Shown in pieces: positions 8,092 to 16,587 of a stretch of 64,000 bases of DNA. Numbering within the stretch: the first letter of the stretch is position 1; each line of letters opens with the position of its first letter. This DNA is from Candidatus Anstonella stagnisolia (GTDB lineage Archaea > Micrarchaeota > Micrarchaeia > Anstonellales > Anstonellaceae). A model generated the notes under the pieces. That model ran no database searches, was not told the origin of the DNA, and was given only the letters and a program-made list of their open reading frames with translations. The DNA is taken from the NCBI GenBank assembly GCA_902384585.1, contig CABMCJ010000004.1:248001-312000 (forward strand), written 5' to 3'. The position numbers were made by a program, and so were the translations under genes.

Positions 8092-9294
8092 TTGCAGGCT
8101 GAAGTAAACATTGGAATGGTAGGCCACGTTGACCACGGGAAAACAAGCCTTACAAAAGCACTCACGGGAAAATGGACGGACACGCACAGCGAGGAACTCA
8201 AGCGCGGAATTACGATTAAGATTGGGTATGCGGATGCGGCTTTTTACAAGTGCGAGAAGTGCGGCGAGGACGCTTACGGAATAAGCGAAAAATGCGAGAA
8301 GTGCGGCGGGAAAGCAACGCTTCTTAGGAATGTTTCTTTTTTGGATGCGCCTGGGCACGAAACTCTCATGACTACTACTATTGCGGCATCCAGCATACTG
8401 GATGGAGCGCTTCTTGTAATTGCGGCGAATGAGAAATGCCCGCAGCCGCAGAGCTTGGAGCACCTCATGGTGCTGGACATACTTGGGATAAAAAATATCG
8501 TAGTAGTGCAGAACAAAATAGACCTTGTTACGCCGGAAAAAGCAATGGAGAATTACAAACAGATAAGGGAATTCCTTAAAGGCTCTGTTGCGGAAAAGGC
8601 GCCAATCATCCCGATTTCTGCAAACTACAAATCCAACATTGCCATTTTGATAAAGACTATTGAGGAGCACATAAAAACCCCCAAGCATGACCCGAACGCG
8701 GCGCCGCGCATGTATATTGCACGCTCGTTTGACATAAACAAGCCGGGTACTTCTATTTCAAAACTGGGAGGCGGAGTGCTGGGAGGCTCTCTTATACAGG
8801 GGGAGCTGAACGTTGGGGATTCAATTGAGATACGCCCAGGGATTTCAAAAAAAGTAAAGGAAAAGGAAGTTGTGGAGCCGATTATTGTGAAAGTGCACGC
8901 GCTTGCGGCTGGCGGGGAGAGCGTGAAAAAAGTAAGGCCAGGTGGGCTTATCGGGATTGGGACATTGCTTGACCCGTCGCTTACAAAAGCGGACACGCTT
9001 TCTGGGAATCTTGTGGGAAAGCCAGGGACATTGCCGCCCGTCTTGTCGGACATTGAGCTTGAGTACACGCTTCTAAAGAGGGAAGGGTTTGACAATCCTG
9101 CGCTTAAAATGGGAGAGCCTCTTGTTGTGAGCGTGGGAACTGCGACTACTATTGGGGTAATTGTGAAACTCAAGGGAACAAACGTGTTCCTAAAACTTAA
9201 ACGGGCGATTTGCGCCGAGAAAAAGAGCAAGGTTGCGCTGTGCCGAAGGATGGGGCAGAGATGGAGACTGGCTGGATTTGGGAAGCTGAACTAA
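8092..9294 (+). CDS. eif2g: translation initiation factor 2, gamma subunit
   Basis: The GTPase subunit of archaeal IF2, which binds initiator tRNA and delivers it to the small subunit. Visible are the P-loop GMVGHVDHGKTSL at the N-terminus, switch I containing RGITIKIGY, a four-cysteine zinc ribbon (CEKCG and CEKCGG, about residues 45-65), DAPGHE and the guanine-specificity motif QNKIDL. The 400-residue length is normal. The start is a TTG at 8092, supported by GGGGTG about 5 nt before it and by the conserved N-terminus that immediately follows. It lies downstream of S6e in the same direction. Confidence 0.95.
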   Translation: MQAEVNIGMVGHVDHGKTSLTKALTGKWTDTHSEELKRGITIKIGYADAAFYKCEKCGEDAYGISEKCEKCGGKATLLRNVSFLDAPGHETLMTTTIAASSILDGALLVIAANEKCPQPQSLEHLMVLDILGIKNIVVVQNKIDLVTPEKAMENYKQIREFLKGSVAEKAPIIPISANYKSNIAILIKTIEEHIKTPKHDPNAAPRMYIARSFDINKPGTSISKLGGGVLGGSLIQGELNVGDSIEIRPGISKKVKEKEVVEPIIVKVHALAAGGESVKKVRPGGLIGIGTLLDPSLTKADTLSGNLVGKPGTLPPVLSDIELEYTLLKREGFDNPALKMGEPLVVSVGTATTIGVIVKLKGTNVFLKLKRAICAEKKSKVALCRRMGQRWRLAGFGKLN

Positions 9295-9335
9295 TTTTGC
9301 TGCGGGCGCGGAGTCGGGACTGAATTAATTTCCCG

Positions 9336-9467
9336 TTACCGTTTTCCCTGCATGCACATGTTGCATATGCCTTTTTCCATGCAGAAGTTGCACGTTATTT
9401 TTCCGCAAAGAGCGCAGCTTCTGCCCGCAGGCTTGCCGCATATTGAGCACAGTCCGGTTATTTCCAT
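9336..9467 (-). CDS. 43-residue zinc-ribbon microprotein
   Basis: A short frame with eight cysteines in four CxxC pairs: CSIC, CALC, CNFC and CNMC. This is the layout of a two-zinc treble-clef or HIT-finger domain. It starts 10 nt after the pdxT stop with a GGGGAT ribosome binding site, so it is probably the third gene of the pdxS-pdxT transcript. It could carry zinc or act as an adaptor; the function is unknown. The regular CxxC spacing and clean start support a real gene. Confidence 0.65.
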   Translation of the reverse strand: MEITGLCSICGKPAGRSCALCGKITCNFCMEKGICNMCMQGKR

Positions 9468-9477
9468 ACCAATCCCC

Positions 9478-10056
9478 TTACTTGCCTAAGAGAAGGAAAA
9501 ACTCGTGGAAGAGAGTAGTTGAAAGCTCTGGGTGGAACGTGCATGCAAGGTAGTGCTTGTCACCGACTTGCTCGTATGCTGCAACTACCTCCCCGTCCTT
9601 GTATGCAAGGGGCTTCACGTTCTGCCCCATGAAATTTATTGTGGGTGCGCGTATGAAAGCCGCATCAACGTCCCCGAGCTCTGTTTTCAGGCGCATCTGG
9701 AATGAGCTGGACTGCGAGCCGTATGCGTTGCGCTTCACCCCGATGTCCATAAGGGAGAGGAAATGCTGCCCTGGGATTGCGCCCTCGACCCTTTTTGCAA
9801 GCATTATTGCACCTGCGCACGTGCCGAATATTTTCGGGATTTTTGAGATGCCTGCAACCATGCCGTTTCGCACAAGAAGCTTTCCGATTGTGGTGCTTTC
9901 GCCCCCTGGGATAATGAGGCCGTCAAGCCCCTCAAGGTGCTCTTTTGCGCGCACGGGAACAACAGTACATGGGGTGTTGAGGCGGTAAGCGGCAGCAAGC
10001 GTTGTTTGTGAGTGCTCTGCAAAATCCCCCTGCAAGCAAAGAATTCCAATTCTCAT
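9478..10056 (-). CDS. pdxT: pyridoxal 5'-phosphate synthase, glutaminase subunit
   Basis: Releases ammonia from glutamine and passes it to PdxS for PLP synthesis. The class I amidotransferase triad is visible: the nucleophile in FGTCAGAIML and the His/Glu of CTFHPELS. GGESTTIG, the oxyanion-hole signature of the PdxT group, is also present. The length of 192 residues is normal. The start MRIGILCLQGDFAEH is the family's usual N-terminus. It lies 18 nt downstream of pdxS. Confidence 0.95.
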   Translation of the reverse strand: MRIGILCLQGDFAEHSQTTLAAAYRLNTPCTVVPVRAKEHLEGLDGLIIPGGESTTIGKLLVRNGMVAGISKIPKIFGTCAGAIMLAKRVEGAIPGQHFLSLMDIGVKRNAYGSQSSSFQMRLKTELGDVDAAFIRAPTINFMGQNVKPLAYKDGEVVAAYEQVGDKHYLACTFHPELSTTLFHEFFLLLGK

Positions 10057-10074
10057 AAATATACCTGTTTTATT

Positions 10075-11061
10075 TTACACACCGCGGTGCGAAAGCCTCT
10101 GGTTGGGAGGGATGTCCTTTATGTCCAGGCTGTGCATTGGCTCGCCAAGGCCTTCGGACACTGATGCAAGCACGTTTGCGTCCGCGTAGTTTGCAACTGC
10201 GTTCACGATTGCTTCTGCGCGCCTTTCAGGGTCTGAGGACTTGAAAATGCCGCTTCCTACGAACACCCCGTCGCATCCAAGCTGCATGCACAGGGAGGCG
10301 TCTGCAGGGGTTGCGATTCCCCCAGCCGCAAAATTCACTACTGGGAGCCTTCCGAGCTTTGCGGTTGTAATCACAAGTTCGTATGGGACGCGCATTTCCT
10401 TTGCAAGGTTCGCGTATTCTATGTTGCGCTTGTTTGCAAGGGATGCGATTGAGGAATTTATGGAGCGGATGTGCCGCACCGCCTCAACGATGTTGCCCGT
10501 GCCTGCCTCGCCTTTTGTGCGCATCATTGCGGCGCCTTCGTGAATCCGGCGGAGCGCCTCTCCTAAATTGCGCGCGCCGCACACAAAGGGAACAGTAAAA
10601 TTGTGCTTGTTGATGTGGAACTGCTCATCCGCTGGGGTGAGCACTTCGCTTTCGTCTATGAAATCAACGTTAAGTGCCTGCAAAATTTGAGCCTCTGCAA
10701 AATGCCCTATGCGGCATTTTGCCATCACAGGGATGCTCACTGCGGAAATGATGTCCTTTATCATTGTGGGGTCGGACATGCGCGCAACCCCGCCCTCCTT
10801 TCTTATGTCGGAGGGCACGCGCTCAAGCGCCATCACCGCGCATGCGCCCGCATCCTCTGCGATTCGCGCCTGCGCTGAGTTCACGACGTCCATTATCACG
10901 CCGCCCTTTAGCATTTGCGCAAGGCCGGACTTTACCTCAAATGAACCGAATACCGGGGAGGTGGGCTGTTCGCGCATGGGCTGCGCTGCCGCACGATGCA
11001 TTGGAACGCGTGGAGCGGGCTTTTGCTTTGAAGGCTTCTTCTTTGCCATGAACTTTGCCAT
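10075..11061 (-). CDS. pdxS: pyridoxal 5'-phosphate synthase, lyase subunit
   Basis: Builds PLP from ribose 5-phosphate, glyceraldehyde 3-phosphate and the ammonia supplied by PdxT. The (beta/alpha)8 barrel carries the Schiff-base lysine in [10 protein letters not shown], the second lysine in [12 protein letters not shown], the signature [17 protein letters not shown], and [24 protein letters not shown]. At 328 residues it is longer than usual (about 295) owing to a basic, proline-rich N-terminal extension of about 40 residues. ATG 11061 and ATG 11049 are both plausible; 11061 suits the TATA-like sequence about 30 nt upstream. It is divergent from the suf regulator. Confidence 0.95.
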   Translation of the reverse strand: MAKFMAKKKPSKQKPAPRVPMHRAAAQPMREQPTSPVFGSFEVKSGLAQMLKGGVIMDVVNSAQARIAEDAGACAVMALERVPSDIRKEGGVARMSDPTMIKDIISAVSIPVMAKCRIGHFAEAQILQALNVDFIDESEVLTPADEQFHINKHNFTVPFVCGARNLGEALRRIHEGAAMMRTKGEAGTGNIVEAVRHIRSINSSIASLANKRNIEYANLAKEMRVPYELVITTAKLGRLPVVNFAAGGIATPADASLCMQLGCDGVFVGSGIFKSSDPERRAEAIVNAVANYADANVLASVSEGLGEPMHSLDIKDIPPNQRLSHRGV

Positions 11062-11147
11062 AAACACCGGGTTTAATAATGGGCTTATAATATAAATGCT
11101 TTCGCTTTAAGGCAGGAACACAGGGGCGAAAGAAAGGTATTTTAAAT

Positions 11148-11175
11148 ATAACGTTGTTAAAGATAACGTTGTTAT
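11148..11175 (+). promoter_or_regulatory. tandem palindromic operators at the suf regulator promoter
   Basis: ATAACGTTGTTA occurs twice, at 11148-11159 and 11163-11174, with a 15-bp period. With the next base the second copy is a perfect palindrome ATAAC-GTT-GTTAT (11163-11175); the first has one mismatch at its last base. They lie just after a TATA-like TTTAAATATA (11142-11150) and before GAGGTG and the ATG at 11194, so a bound protein would block initiation. The regulator encoded at 11194 is the obvious candidate ligand. Confidence 0.65.
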
Positions 11176-11193
11176 TAAAGTGAGGTGGTTTGG

Positions 11194-11547
11194 ATGGCAG
11201 TGTTTTGTGAAATAGTAGTCGCGCATGCGCTCCCGGCAGTGCGCTCGGCGCTTGCGACGGAACTTGTGAAGGGGAGGAAGGTTACGCAGCTTTACGCGTG
11301 CGAGCTCCTTGACATCACGCAGCCCGCGATTTCCCAGTACATAAAGGGGAAAAGGGGGAAGAACCTGCAGAAGATAACGGGCAACAAGAAAGTTTCAGCC
11401 GCAATAAAGGGGCTTGCGGACAGGCTCCTTAAGAGCAAGAACCCGCACAAGACGCTCAACGACGGCATATGCGAGATATGCAAGCTCATGCGCGCGCAGA
11501 AAATGCTCGACGACACGCACTATCCTTACAAATACTGCATAAAGTAA
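11194..11547 (+). CDS. XRE-type helix-turn-helix regulator with cysteine pair
   Basis: A 117-residue transcription factor of the archaeal group that starts [13 protein letters not shown] and ends with a CxxC pair (COG2522-like, from memory). The helix-turn-helix lies at about residues 27-55 ([20 protein letters not shown]). Cysteines at 5, 93 and 96 are those I recall as conserved in the group and could bind an Fe-S cluster or zinc; C36 and C115 are extra. It sits directly before sufC (13 nt) and carries two palindromes in its own promoter. An autoregulated sensor of Fe-S status is the simplest reading. ATG 11194 has GAGGTGG 5 nt before it. Confidence 0.8.
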   Translation: MAVFCEIVVAHALPAVRSALATELVKGRKVTQLYACELLDITQPAISQYIKGKRGKNLQKITGNKKVSAAIKGLADRLLKSKNPHKTLNDGICEICKLMRAQKMLDDTHYPYKYCIK

Positions 11548-11560
11548 GCGGGTGCTGGCG

Positions 11561-12292
11561 ATGGAGCTTGAGGCGAGAAACCTTCACGTTAGCGTAGATG
11601 GGAAAGAGATACTCAAAGGGCTGGGCCTCAGGGTAAAGCAGGGGCAGGTGCACGCGATAATGGGGCCAAACGGCTCAGGGAAAAGCACGCTTTCAAACGC
11701 GATAATGGGAAACCCCAAATACAAGGTGGAGAGCGGTGAAATACTTCTTGATGGAAAAAGCATACTTGAGATGCCAACTGATGAGAGGTCACGGGCGGGG
11801 ATTTTCCTGTCTTTTCAGTACCCATTTGAGGTAAGCGGGGTAACGCTCACGAATTTCCTGCGCACCGCGATAAACCAGCGGAGGGAAACGCCCATCTCAA
11901 GCATGGAATTCAACTCCGAGCTTGAGAAGCACATGAAGCTTTTGAAAATGAAAAAGGAATTTGCATATAGGTATTTGAACGAAGGGTTTTCAGGCGGGGA
12001 GAAAAAGCGGTGCGAGATACTTCAGATGTCCATGCTAAAGCCCAAATTCGCGATACTTGATGAGACGGACTCCGGGCTTGACATTGATGCGCTCAAGACT
12101 GTTGCAAAGGGGATTGAGAAATTGAAAAATCCCTTCCTTGGGATAGTGATAATCACGCATTATCACAGGATACTCAAGTATGTGAAGCCGGACTTTGTGC
12201 ACGTGATGGTGGATGGGAGGATTGTGAAGTCCGGCGGCGCAAAGCTTGCAAGCGAGCTTGAGAAAACAGGGTATGAGAAGCTTGTGAAATAA
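11561..12292 (+). CDS. sufC: SUF Fe-S assembly ATPase
   Basis: The ABC-type ATPase of the SufBCD Fe-S scaffold complex. It shows Walker [10 protein letters not shown], the SufC-specific signature [14 protein letters not shown] and Walker [17 protein letters not shown]. The length of 243 residues is normal. ATG 11561 follows GGTG by 6 nt; the in-frame GTG at 11552 is less likely. The gene follows the regulator and precedes sufB by 15 nt. Confidence 0.95.
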   Translation: MELEARNLHVSVDGKEILKGLGLRVKQGQVHAIMGPNGSGKSTLSNAIMGNPKYKVESGEILLDGKSILEMPTDERSRAGIFLSFQYPFEVSGVTLTNFLRTAINQRRETPISSMEFNSELEKHMKLLKMKKEFAYRYLNEGFSGGEKKRCEILQMSMLKPKFAILDETDSGLDIDALKTVAKGIEKLKNPFLGIVIITHYHRILKYVKPDFVHVMVDGRIVKSGGAKLASELEKTGYEKLVK

Positions 12293-12307
12293 TTGAGGCT
12301 AGTAAAA

Positions 12308-13720
12308 ATGGGCACCAACATAAACGCGCTTGAAAAGGGATTTGTAAAGAAAAGGGCGAGTGGGAACGTTGCCGCGCCTTATGCAATGCGAGTGGAGCAG
12401 GGGCTTACGGAAGAGCATATTGCAGAGATATCGCACTTGAAGGGCGAGCCGGATTGGATGCTGCAAAAAAGGCTTGAGAGTTTTCGGATATACAGGAAAA
12501 AGCCCATGCCTACTTGGGGAGCGGACCTGAGCGCGCTTGACATTGAGAACATCTGGCCGTACATAAAGCCAGAGGGGCAGAAGACAAACAAATGGGAGGA
12601 AGTCCCTTCTTACATTAAGGACACGTTTGACAAGCTGGGAATTCCGGAAGCTGAAAAGAAATTCCTTGCTGGGGTAGGGGCGATGTACGACAGCGAGACT
12701 AGGTATTTCAAGATAAGAAAGGACCTTGAGGCGATGGGCGTGATATTTGTTGATACCGACACTGCGGTGCAGGAATACCCTGAACTGGTGAAAGAGTATT
12801 TCATGACAAAGTGCGTGCCTGCCGCGGACAACAAGTTCTCTGCGCTGCACGGCGCTCTTTGGAGCGGCGGGAGTTTTGTGTACGTTCCAAAGGGCGTGAA
12901 AGTCCCGATGCCGTTGCAGATTTATTTCATGATGAACTATCCGGGCGAGGGGCAGTTTGAGCACACGCTCATAATCGCAGAAGAGGGAAGCGAAATAAAT
13001 TACATTGAGGGGTGCTCTGCGCCAAGGTATGACACGCGCTCGGTGCACTCCGCGGTTGTTGAAATATTTGCGAAAAAGGGAAGCCGGGTGAGGTACACCT
13101 CAATACAGAACTGGAGCAAGAATGTTTACAATTTGAATACGAAGCGGGCGATTGTGTACGAGGATGCGCTCATGGAATGGGTGGGCGGGACGCTTGGGAG
13201 CGGAAAAACAATGCTTTACCCATGCAGCATGCTTGTTGGGAAAGGCGCGCGGGCTGAGCACCTTAACATTACGTTTGCAAGCGCGGGGCAGGAAAAGGAC
13301 AACGGTGCAAAGGTATTCCACCTTGCGCCAAACACAACGAGCATTGTGGTTGCAAAAAGCATTGCGAAAGACGGCGGGTGGAACAAATATCGTGGGCTGC
13401 TTAAAATCGCAAAAGGCGCAGTTGGTGCAAAGGCAAACTCCCGCTGCGAGGCGCTTCTCATAGATGACAAGTCACGCTCGGACACATATCCTGAAATGGA
13501 CGTTAAGGAAAGCCGCGTGAACATCGGGCATGAGGCGATTGCGAGCCGGATATCGCAGGAACAGCTCTTTTATCTTCAAAGCCGCGGGCTTACAGAACAG
13601 CAGGCAGTGAATCTCATAATAAGCGGATTCATTGAGCCAATTACGAAATTGCTGCCACTTGAATATGCGGTTGAGCTGAACAAACTGATAGAACTTGAAA
13701 TGGAAGGCTCTGTAGGTTGA
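12308..13720 (+). CDS. sufB: SUF Fe-S scaffold protein SufB
   Basis: The core beta-helical scaffold on which nascent Fe-S clusters form together with SufC and SufD. Conserved SufB segments include GVIFVDTDTAVQEYPELVKE, SALHGALWSGGSFVYVPKGV, INYIEGCSAP and the C-terminal SRISQEQLFYLQSRGLTEQQ. The length of 470 residues is normal. ATG 12308 is preferred over a TTG at 12293 because it gives the normal N-terminus, with GAGG about 10 nt upstream. The region after its stop contains a decayed copy of its own 3' end. Confidence 0.95.
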   Translation: MGTNINALEKGFVKKRASGNVAAPYAMRVEQGLTEEHIAEISHLKGEPDWMLQKRLESFRIYRKKPMPTWGADLSALDIENIWPYIKPEGQKTNKWEEVPSYIKDTFDKLGIPEAEKKFLAGVGAMYDSETRYFKIRKDLEAMGVIFVDTDTAVQEYPELVKEYFMTKCVPAADNKFSALHGALWSGGSFVYVPKGVKVPMPLQIYFMMNYPGEGQFEHTLIIAEEGSEINYIEGCSAPRYDTRSVHSAVVEIFAKKGSRVRYTSIQNWSKNVYNLNTKRAIVYEDALMEWVGGTLGSGKTMLYPCSMLVGKGARAEHLNITFASAGQEKDNGAKVFHLAPNTTSIVVAKSIAKDGGWNKYRGLLKIAKGAVGAKANSRCEALLIDDKSRSDTYPEMDVKESRVNIGHEAIASRISQEQLFYLQSRGLTEQQAVNLIISGFIEPITKLLPLEYAVELNKLIELEMEGSVG

Positions 13721-13769
13721 AAAAATATGGAGGCGAGAGGAGCGGATTGAAGGCTCTTTGGATTGAAAA
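13703..13769. repeat. imperfect direct repeat at the sufB-sufD junction
   Basis: A 21-nt segment at 13703-13723, covering the sufB stop codon, recurs at 13749-13769 with 18 of 21 bases identical. Each copy is followed shortly by ATGGAGG. The period is 46 bp. It looks like a tandem duplication of the sufB end together with the translation-start region of sufD, now decaying. Confidence 0.55.
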
Positions 13770-13783
13770 GAAAAGTTGAGATT

Positions 13784-14866
13784 ATGGAGGATTGGATTGC
13801 AAAGAAAAGAGCGGAACTTGAGGCTGCGGCACATTCAATGCCGGCGGAAAATGCGGAAAAGAAATTTGAGGAGAGGCTTCTTGCGGCAATCGGGAAGGAA
13901 AATGCGGGAGGAAAAGTTACTTTTGTGCACAGAGGCAAGAATGTAAAAATAGTTGCGCTTGAAAATGCGCTTTCTTCCGATTCTGGCGCACGCTCTATTT
14001 TTGCATCCGCTCTGTGGAAAACAAGGCTTGCGCACTTTGCTGCTGCGCGCTTTCAGGACGGGCTTTTCGTGGATGCCTCAAAGAATGCGGAAATTGAAAT
14101 TGAAGTTAATGCAAAGAATGGCGGGAACTTTTATGTGCTTCTCCTTGTGGAAAAGGATGCGGGAATGAATGCGATTATACGCATTAAGGGCGCAAAGGAA
14201 AGCATGGGCACTATAGAGGCGGTGCTTGGGGAGAATGCAAATGCGAACATAAGCGTGCTCTCTGCATACGCGGAAAATTCAACGCATTTTTTGCAAACGT
14301 GCGCAAACGTGAAGAGGGACGCGCACCTGCAATGGTTTGTTGCAAGCTTTGGGGGGGACGGAAGCGCGCATGCGAAAAACAGCCTTGTTGAGGAGGGCGC
14401 CAATTGCAGGAATTATGGCATATTTTTCCCAACTGGAAAGGAGAGGATGGTTGTGAGGACTGGCACAAGGCATGCTGCAATTGCAACTTTTGGGGACATA
14501 CTTACAAAAAGCGCGCTTGCGCACGAATCCGTGCTGGACTATAAGGGAGGCGTGCGCATAGAAAGGAATGCAGTGAAAAGCGAATCGGACTTGAATTCGA
14601 GGAACATTATGCTTTCCGACCGCTGCCATGTGGACGCGATTCCGTACCTTGAGATTGAAACGAACGATGTGAAGGCATCGCACGGAACTAGCGTTGGGCA
14701 GCTTGATGAGGATGAGGTTTTTTACCTAAAAAGCAGGGGAATCGGGGACAAGGAGGCGCAAAAGCTTGTTGCAATGGGCTTTTTTGCGAAAATGCTGCAG
14801 AACTGCGCGGGAAAGGCAAAAGAAGAAATTGAGAAAGAGATAGAAAGGTGCATAGATGGCAGTTAA
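13784..14866 (+). CDS. sufD: SUF Fe-S assembly protein SufD
   Basis: A SufB paralogue that pairs with SufB and SufC. The beta-helix core includes HLQWFVASFGGDG and the family C-terminus ATG-independent signature EIETNDVKASHGTSVGQLDE followed by VFYLKSRGIGDKEAQKLV. The length of 360 residues is short compared with bacterial SufD (about 420) but fits archaeal versions. ATG 13784 is chosen over an upstream TTG. It overlaps sufS by 11 nt. Confidence 0.9.
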   Translation: MEDWIAKKRAELEAAAHSMPAENAEKKFEERLLAAIGKENAGGKVTFVHRGKNVKIVALENALSSDSGARSIFASALWKTRLAHFAAARFQDGLFVDASKNAEIEIEVNAKNGGNFYVLLLVEKDAGMNAIIRIKGAKESMGTIEAVLGENANANISVLSAYAENSTHFLQTCANVKRDAHLQWFVASFGGDGSAHAKNSLVEEGANCRNYGIFFPTGKERMVVRTGTRHAAIATFGDILTKSALAHESVLDYKGGVRIERNAVKSESDLNSRNIMLSDRCHVDAIPYLEIETNDVKASHGTSVGQLDEDEVFYLKSRGIGDKEAQKLVAMGFFAKMLQNCAGKAKEEIEKEIERCIDGS

Positions 14867-16073
14867 AATCAACCCAAAGAGAATCCGGAAGGACTTTCCG
14901 ATTTTTTCAAGGGAGCGAAAGCTCGCGTATTTGGACAATGCGGCTACTACGCAAAAGCCGAAATGCGTAATAGATGCCGAGAAGAATTTCTATGGGAGCA
15001 CGAATGCGAACGTGCACCGCGGGCTGTACAAAATTTCCGAACGCGCAACAGAAATGTACGAGAAGGCGCACGAAAAAACTGCTGAATTTGTTGGGGCAGG
15101 CGGAATGCAGGAAATTATTTTCACGCGGAACGCGACTGAGTCACTTAATGTTGTTGCGGGAAGCATTGGAAAAACGCTGAAGGCAGGGGACGAGGTCGTG
15201 CTCACGCTCATGGAGCACCACTCAAATATTGTGCCCTGGCAGCAGTTGCAGAGGAAGGGAGTGAAATTAAGGTACGTGGGATTTGGGAAAGACGGGAAGC
15301 TGGATTACAATGAATTTGAGCAGTGCATAGGAAAAAATACCAAAGTTGTTTCGTTTGTGCATGCATCAAACGTGCTTGGGAGCATTAATGATGCGAAAAA
15401 GATTTGCAAAATTGCGCATGAGAATGGGGCAATTGCGGTTGTGGATGGGGCGCAGTCTGTGCCACACATGGAAGTGGATGTAAAGAAAATGGACTGCGAC
15501 TTCCTTGCGTTTTCCGCGCACAAGATGCTGGGGCCCATGGGAATAGGGATTCTTTACGGGAAGGAAGAGGCGCTTTTGAAGATGGAACCTTTCCTGTATG
15601 GGGGCGACATGATAAAGAGCGTCGGGAAATTTGAGGCAAGCTGGAATACGCTTCCTTGGAAATTTGAGGCGGGCACCCCGAACGTTGCGGGCGCGATTGG
15701 ATTTTCTGCCGCGATTGGGTATTTGGAAAATATTGGAATGCAAAATGTGCGAAAGCATGAAGAGGAAATTACGGAATACGCACTGCGAAAACTTTCGGAG
15801 ATTGGCGGGCTTGAAATTTATGGGAGCAGGAATGCGCAGGATAGGCTGGGCGTAATTTCTTTCAATGTAGAGGGATTGCACCCGCACGACGTTGCGGCGC
15901 TGCTTGATGAGGAAGGGATTGCGATAAGGGCAGGGCATGCGTGCGCGCAGCCATTGCTTGCGCAGCTTGGAGTGAATGCTGTATGCAGGGCGAGCTTCTA
16001 TGTATATAATACTAAAGAGGAAGTGGACAGGCTGTGCAAAGCTATTGGGAAATGCAAGAGCATTTTGATGTGA
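14856..16073 (+). CDS. sufS: cysteine desulfurase SufS
   Basis: A PLP enzyme that takes sulfur from cysteine and delivers it as persulfide for Fe-S assembly. The PLP lysine lies in FLAFSAHKMLGPMGIG, other cofactor residues in LDNAATTQKP and TRNATESLN, and the persulfide cysteine in IRAGHACAQPLL. The length of 405 residues is normal for the SufS (class II) group. It overlaps the sufD end by 11 nt. PLP synthase genes lie just upstream of the operon in divergent orientation, which would supply its cofactor. Confidence 0.95.
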   Translation: MAVKINPKRIRKDFPIFSRERKLAYLDNAATTQKPKCVIDAEKNFYGSTNANVHRGLYKISERATEMYEKAHEKTAEFVGAGGMQEIIFTRNATESLNVVAGSIGKTLKAGDEVVLTLMEHHSNIVPWQQLQRKGVKLRYVGFGKDGKLDYNEFEQCIGKNTKVVSFVHASNVLGSINDAKKICKIAHENGAIAVVDGAQSVPHMEVDVKKMDCDFLAFSAHKMLGPMGIGILYGKEEALLKMEPFLYGGDMIKSVGKFEASWNTLPWKFEAGTPNVAGAIGFSAAIGYLENIGMQNVRKHEEEITEYALRKLSEIGGLEIYGSRNAQDRLGVISFNVEGLHPHDVAALLDEEGIAIRAGHACAQPLLAQLGVNAVCRASFYVYNTKEEVDRLCKAIGKCKSILM

Positions 16074-16078
16074 TTCCT

Positions 16079-16468
16079 ATGGACAGGCAGGCATATGTTG
16101 AAGAAGTGATGGACCACTACAAGAACCCGAGGGGCAAAGGGAAGCTTGAGCATGCGGACTTTTGCGCAAAGGACGAAAACCCGCTTTGCGGGGATGAGAT
16201 TTCAATATGTGCAAAGGTGAAGGCGGGAAAACTTCAGGAAATAAAATTTGACGGGCATGGGTGCGCGATTTGCATTGCGTCAAGTTCCATGCTTATGGAA
16301 AAGGCAACTGGGATGAAAATGGAAAAAGCGCTCAAGATAAAGAGGGAAGATGTGCTTTCTAATTTTGGGGAAATAAGCCCTGTGCGCACAAAGTGCGCGC
16401 TTCTTTCGCTCAAAGTGCTAAAGCTTGGGATTTGCAGCTTTTTGGGCAAAAAAGCGCCGCTTGAATAG
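16079..16468 (+). CDS. sufU: SufU/IscU-type Fe-S scaffold or sulfur-transfer protein
   Basis: A 129-residue member of the IscU/SufU family. The three conserved cysteines are visible in NPLCGDE, GHGCAICIASSSM and VRTKCALL, and the N-terminus VMDHYKNPRG is typical. In SufU these residues bind zinc and accept sulfur from SufS; in IscU they hold a cluster. Its place directly after sufS favours the SufU role. ATG 16079 starts 5 nt after the sufS stop. Confidence 0.9.
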   Translation: MDRQAYVEEVMDHYKNPRGKGKLEHADFCAKDENPLCGDEISICAKVKAGKLQEIKFDGHGCAICIASSSMLMEKATGMKMEKALKIKREDVLSNFGEISPVRTKCALLSLKVLKLGICSFLGKKAPLE

Positions 16469-16510
16469 GCGCCAAAGCATGAATTTGGGGATTTTTTGGG
16501 GAAAAGCCCC
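16420..16510. repeat. decayed direct repeat of the sufU 3' end
   Basis: The last coding bases of sufU (about 16420-16458) resemble the bases after its stop (about 16474-16510), with both copies showing AAAGC, a run of ATTTG, TTTTGGG and AAAAGC in order. The period is about 54 bp and small gaps are needed. It is one of several such gene-end copies in the window. Confidence 0.4.
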
Positions 16511-16528
16511 CTCTGGGCAGGCTCTTGG

Positions 16529-16574
16529 GTGAATATTTATAAACATTTGAGGGAGAATAGGGAATAATATTCAC
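16529..16574. promoter_or_regulatory. promoter with 9-bp inverted repeat before the pilin-like genes
   Basis: GTGAATATT at 16529-16537 and its exact reverse complement AATATTCAC at 16566-16574 flank 28 bp. The left arm overlaps a TATA-like AATATTTATAAAC, and the right arm ends just before the GGGGTG ribosome binding site of the first small membrane protein. The arms lie on either side of the expected start of transcription, so an operator is more likely than an RNA hairpin. Confidence 0.4.
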
Positions 16575-16587
16575 AAGGGGTGTGTAA

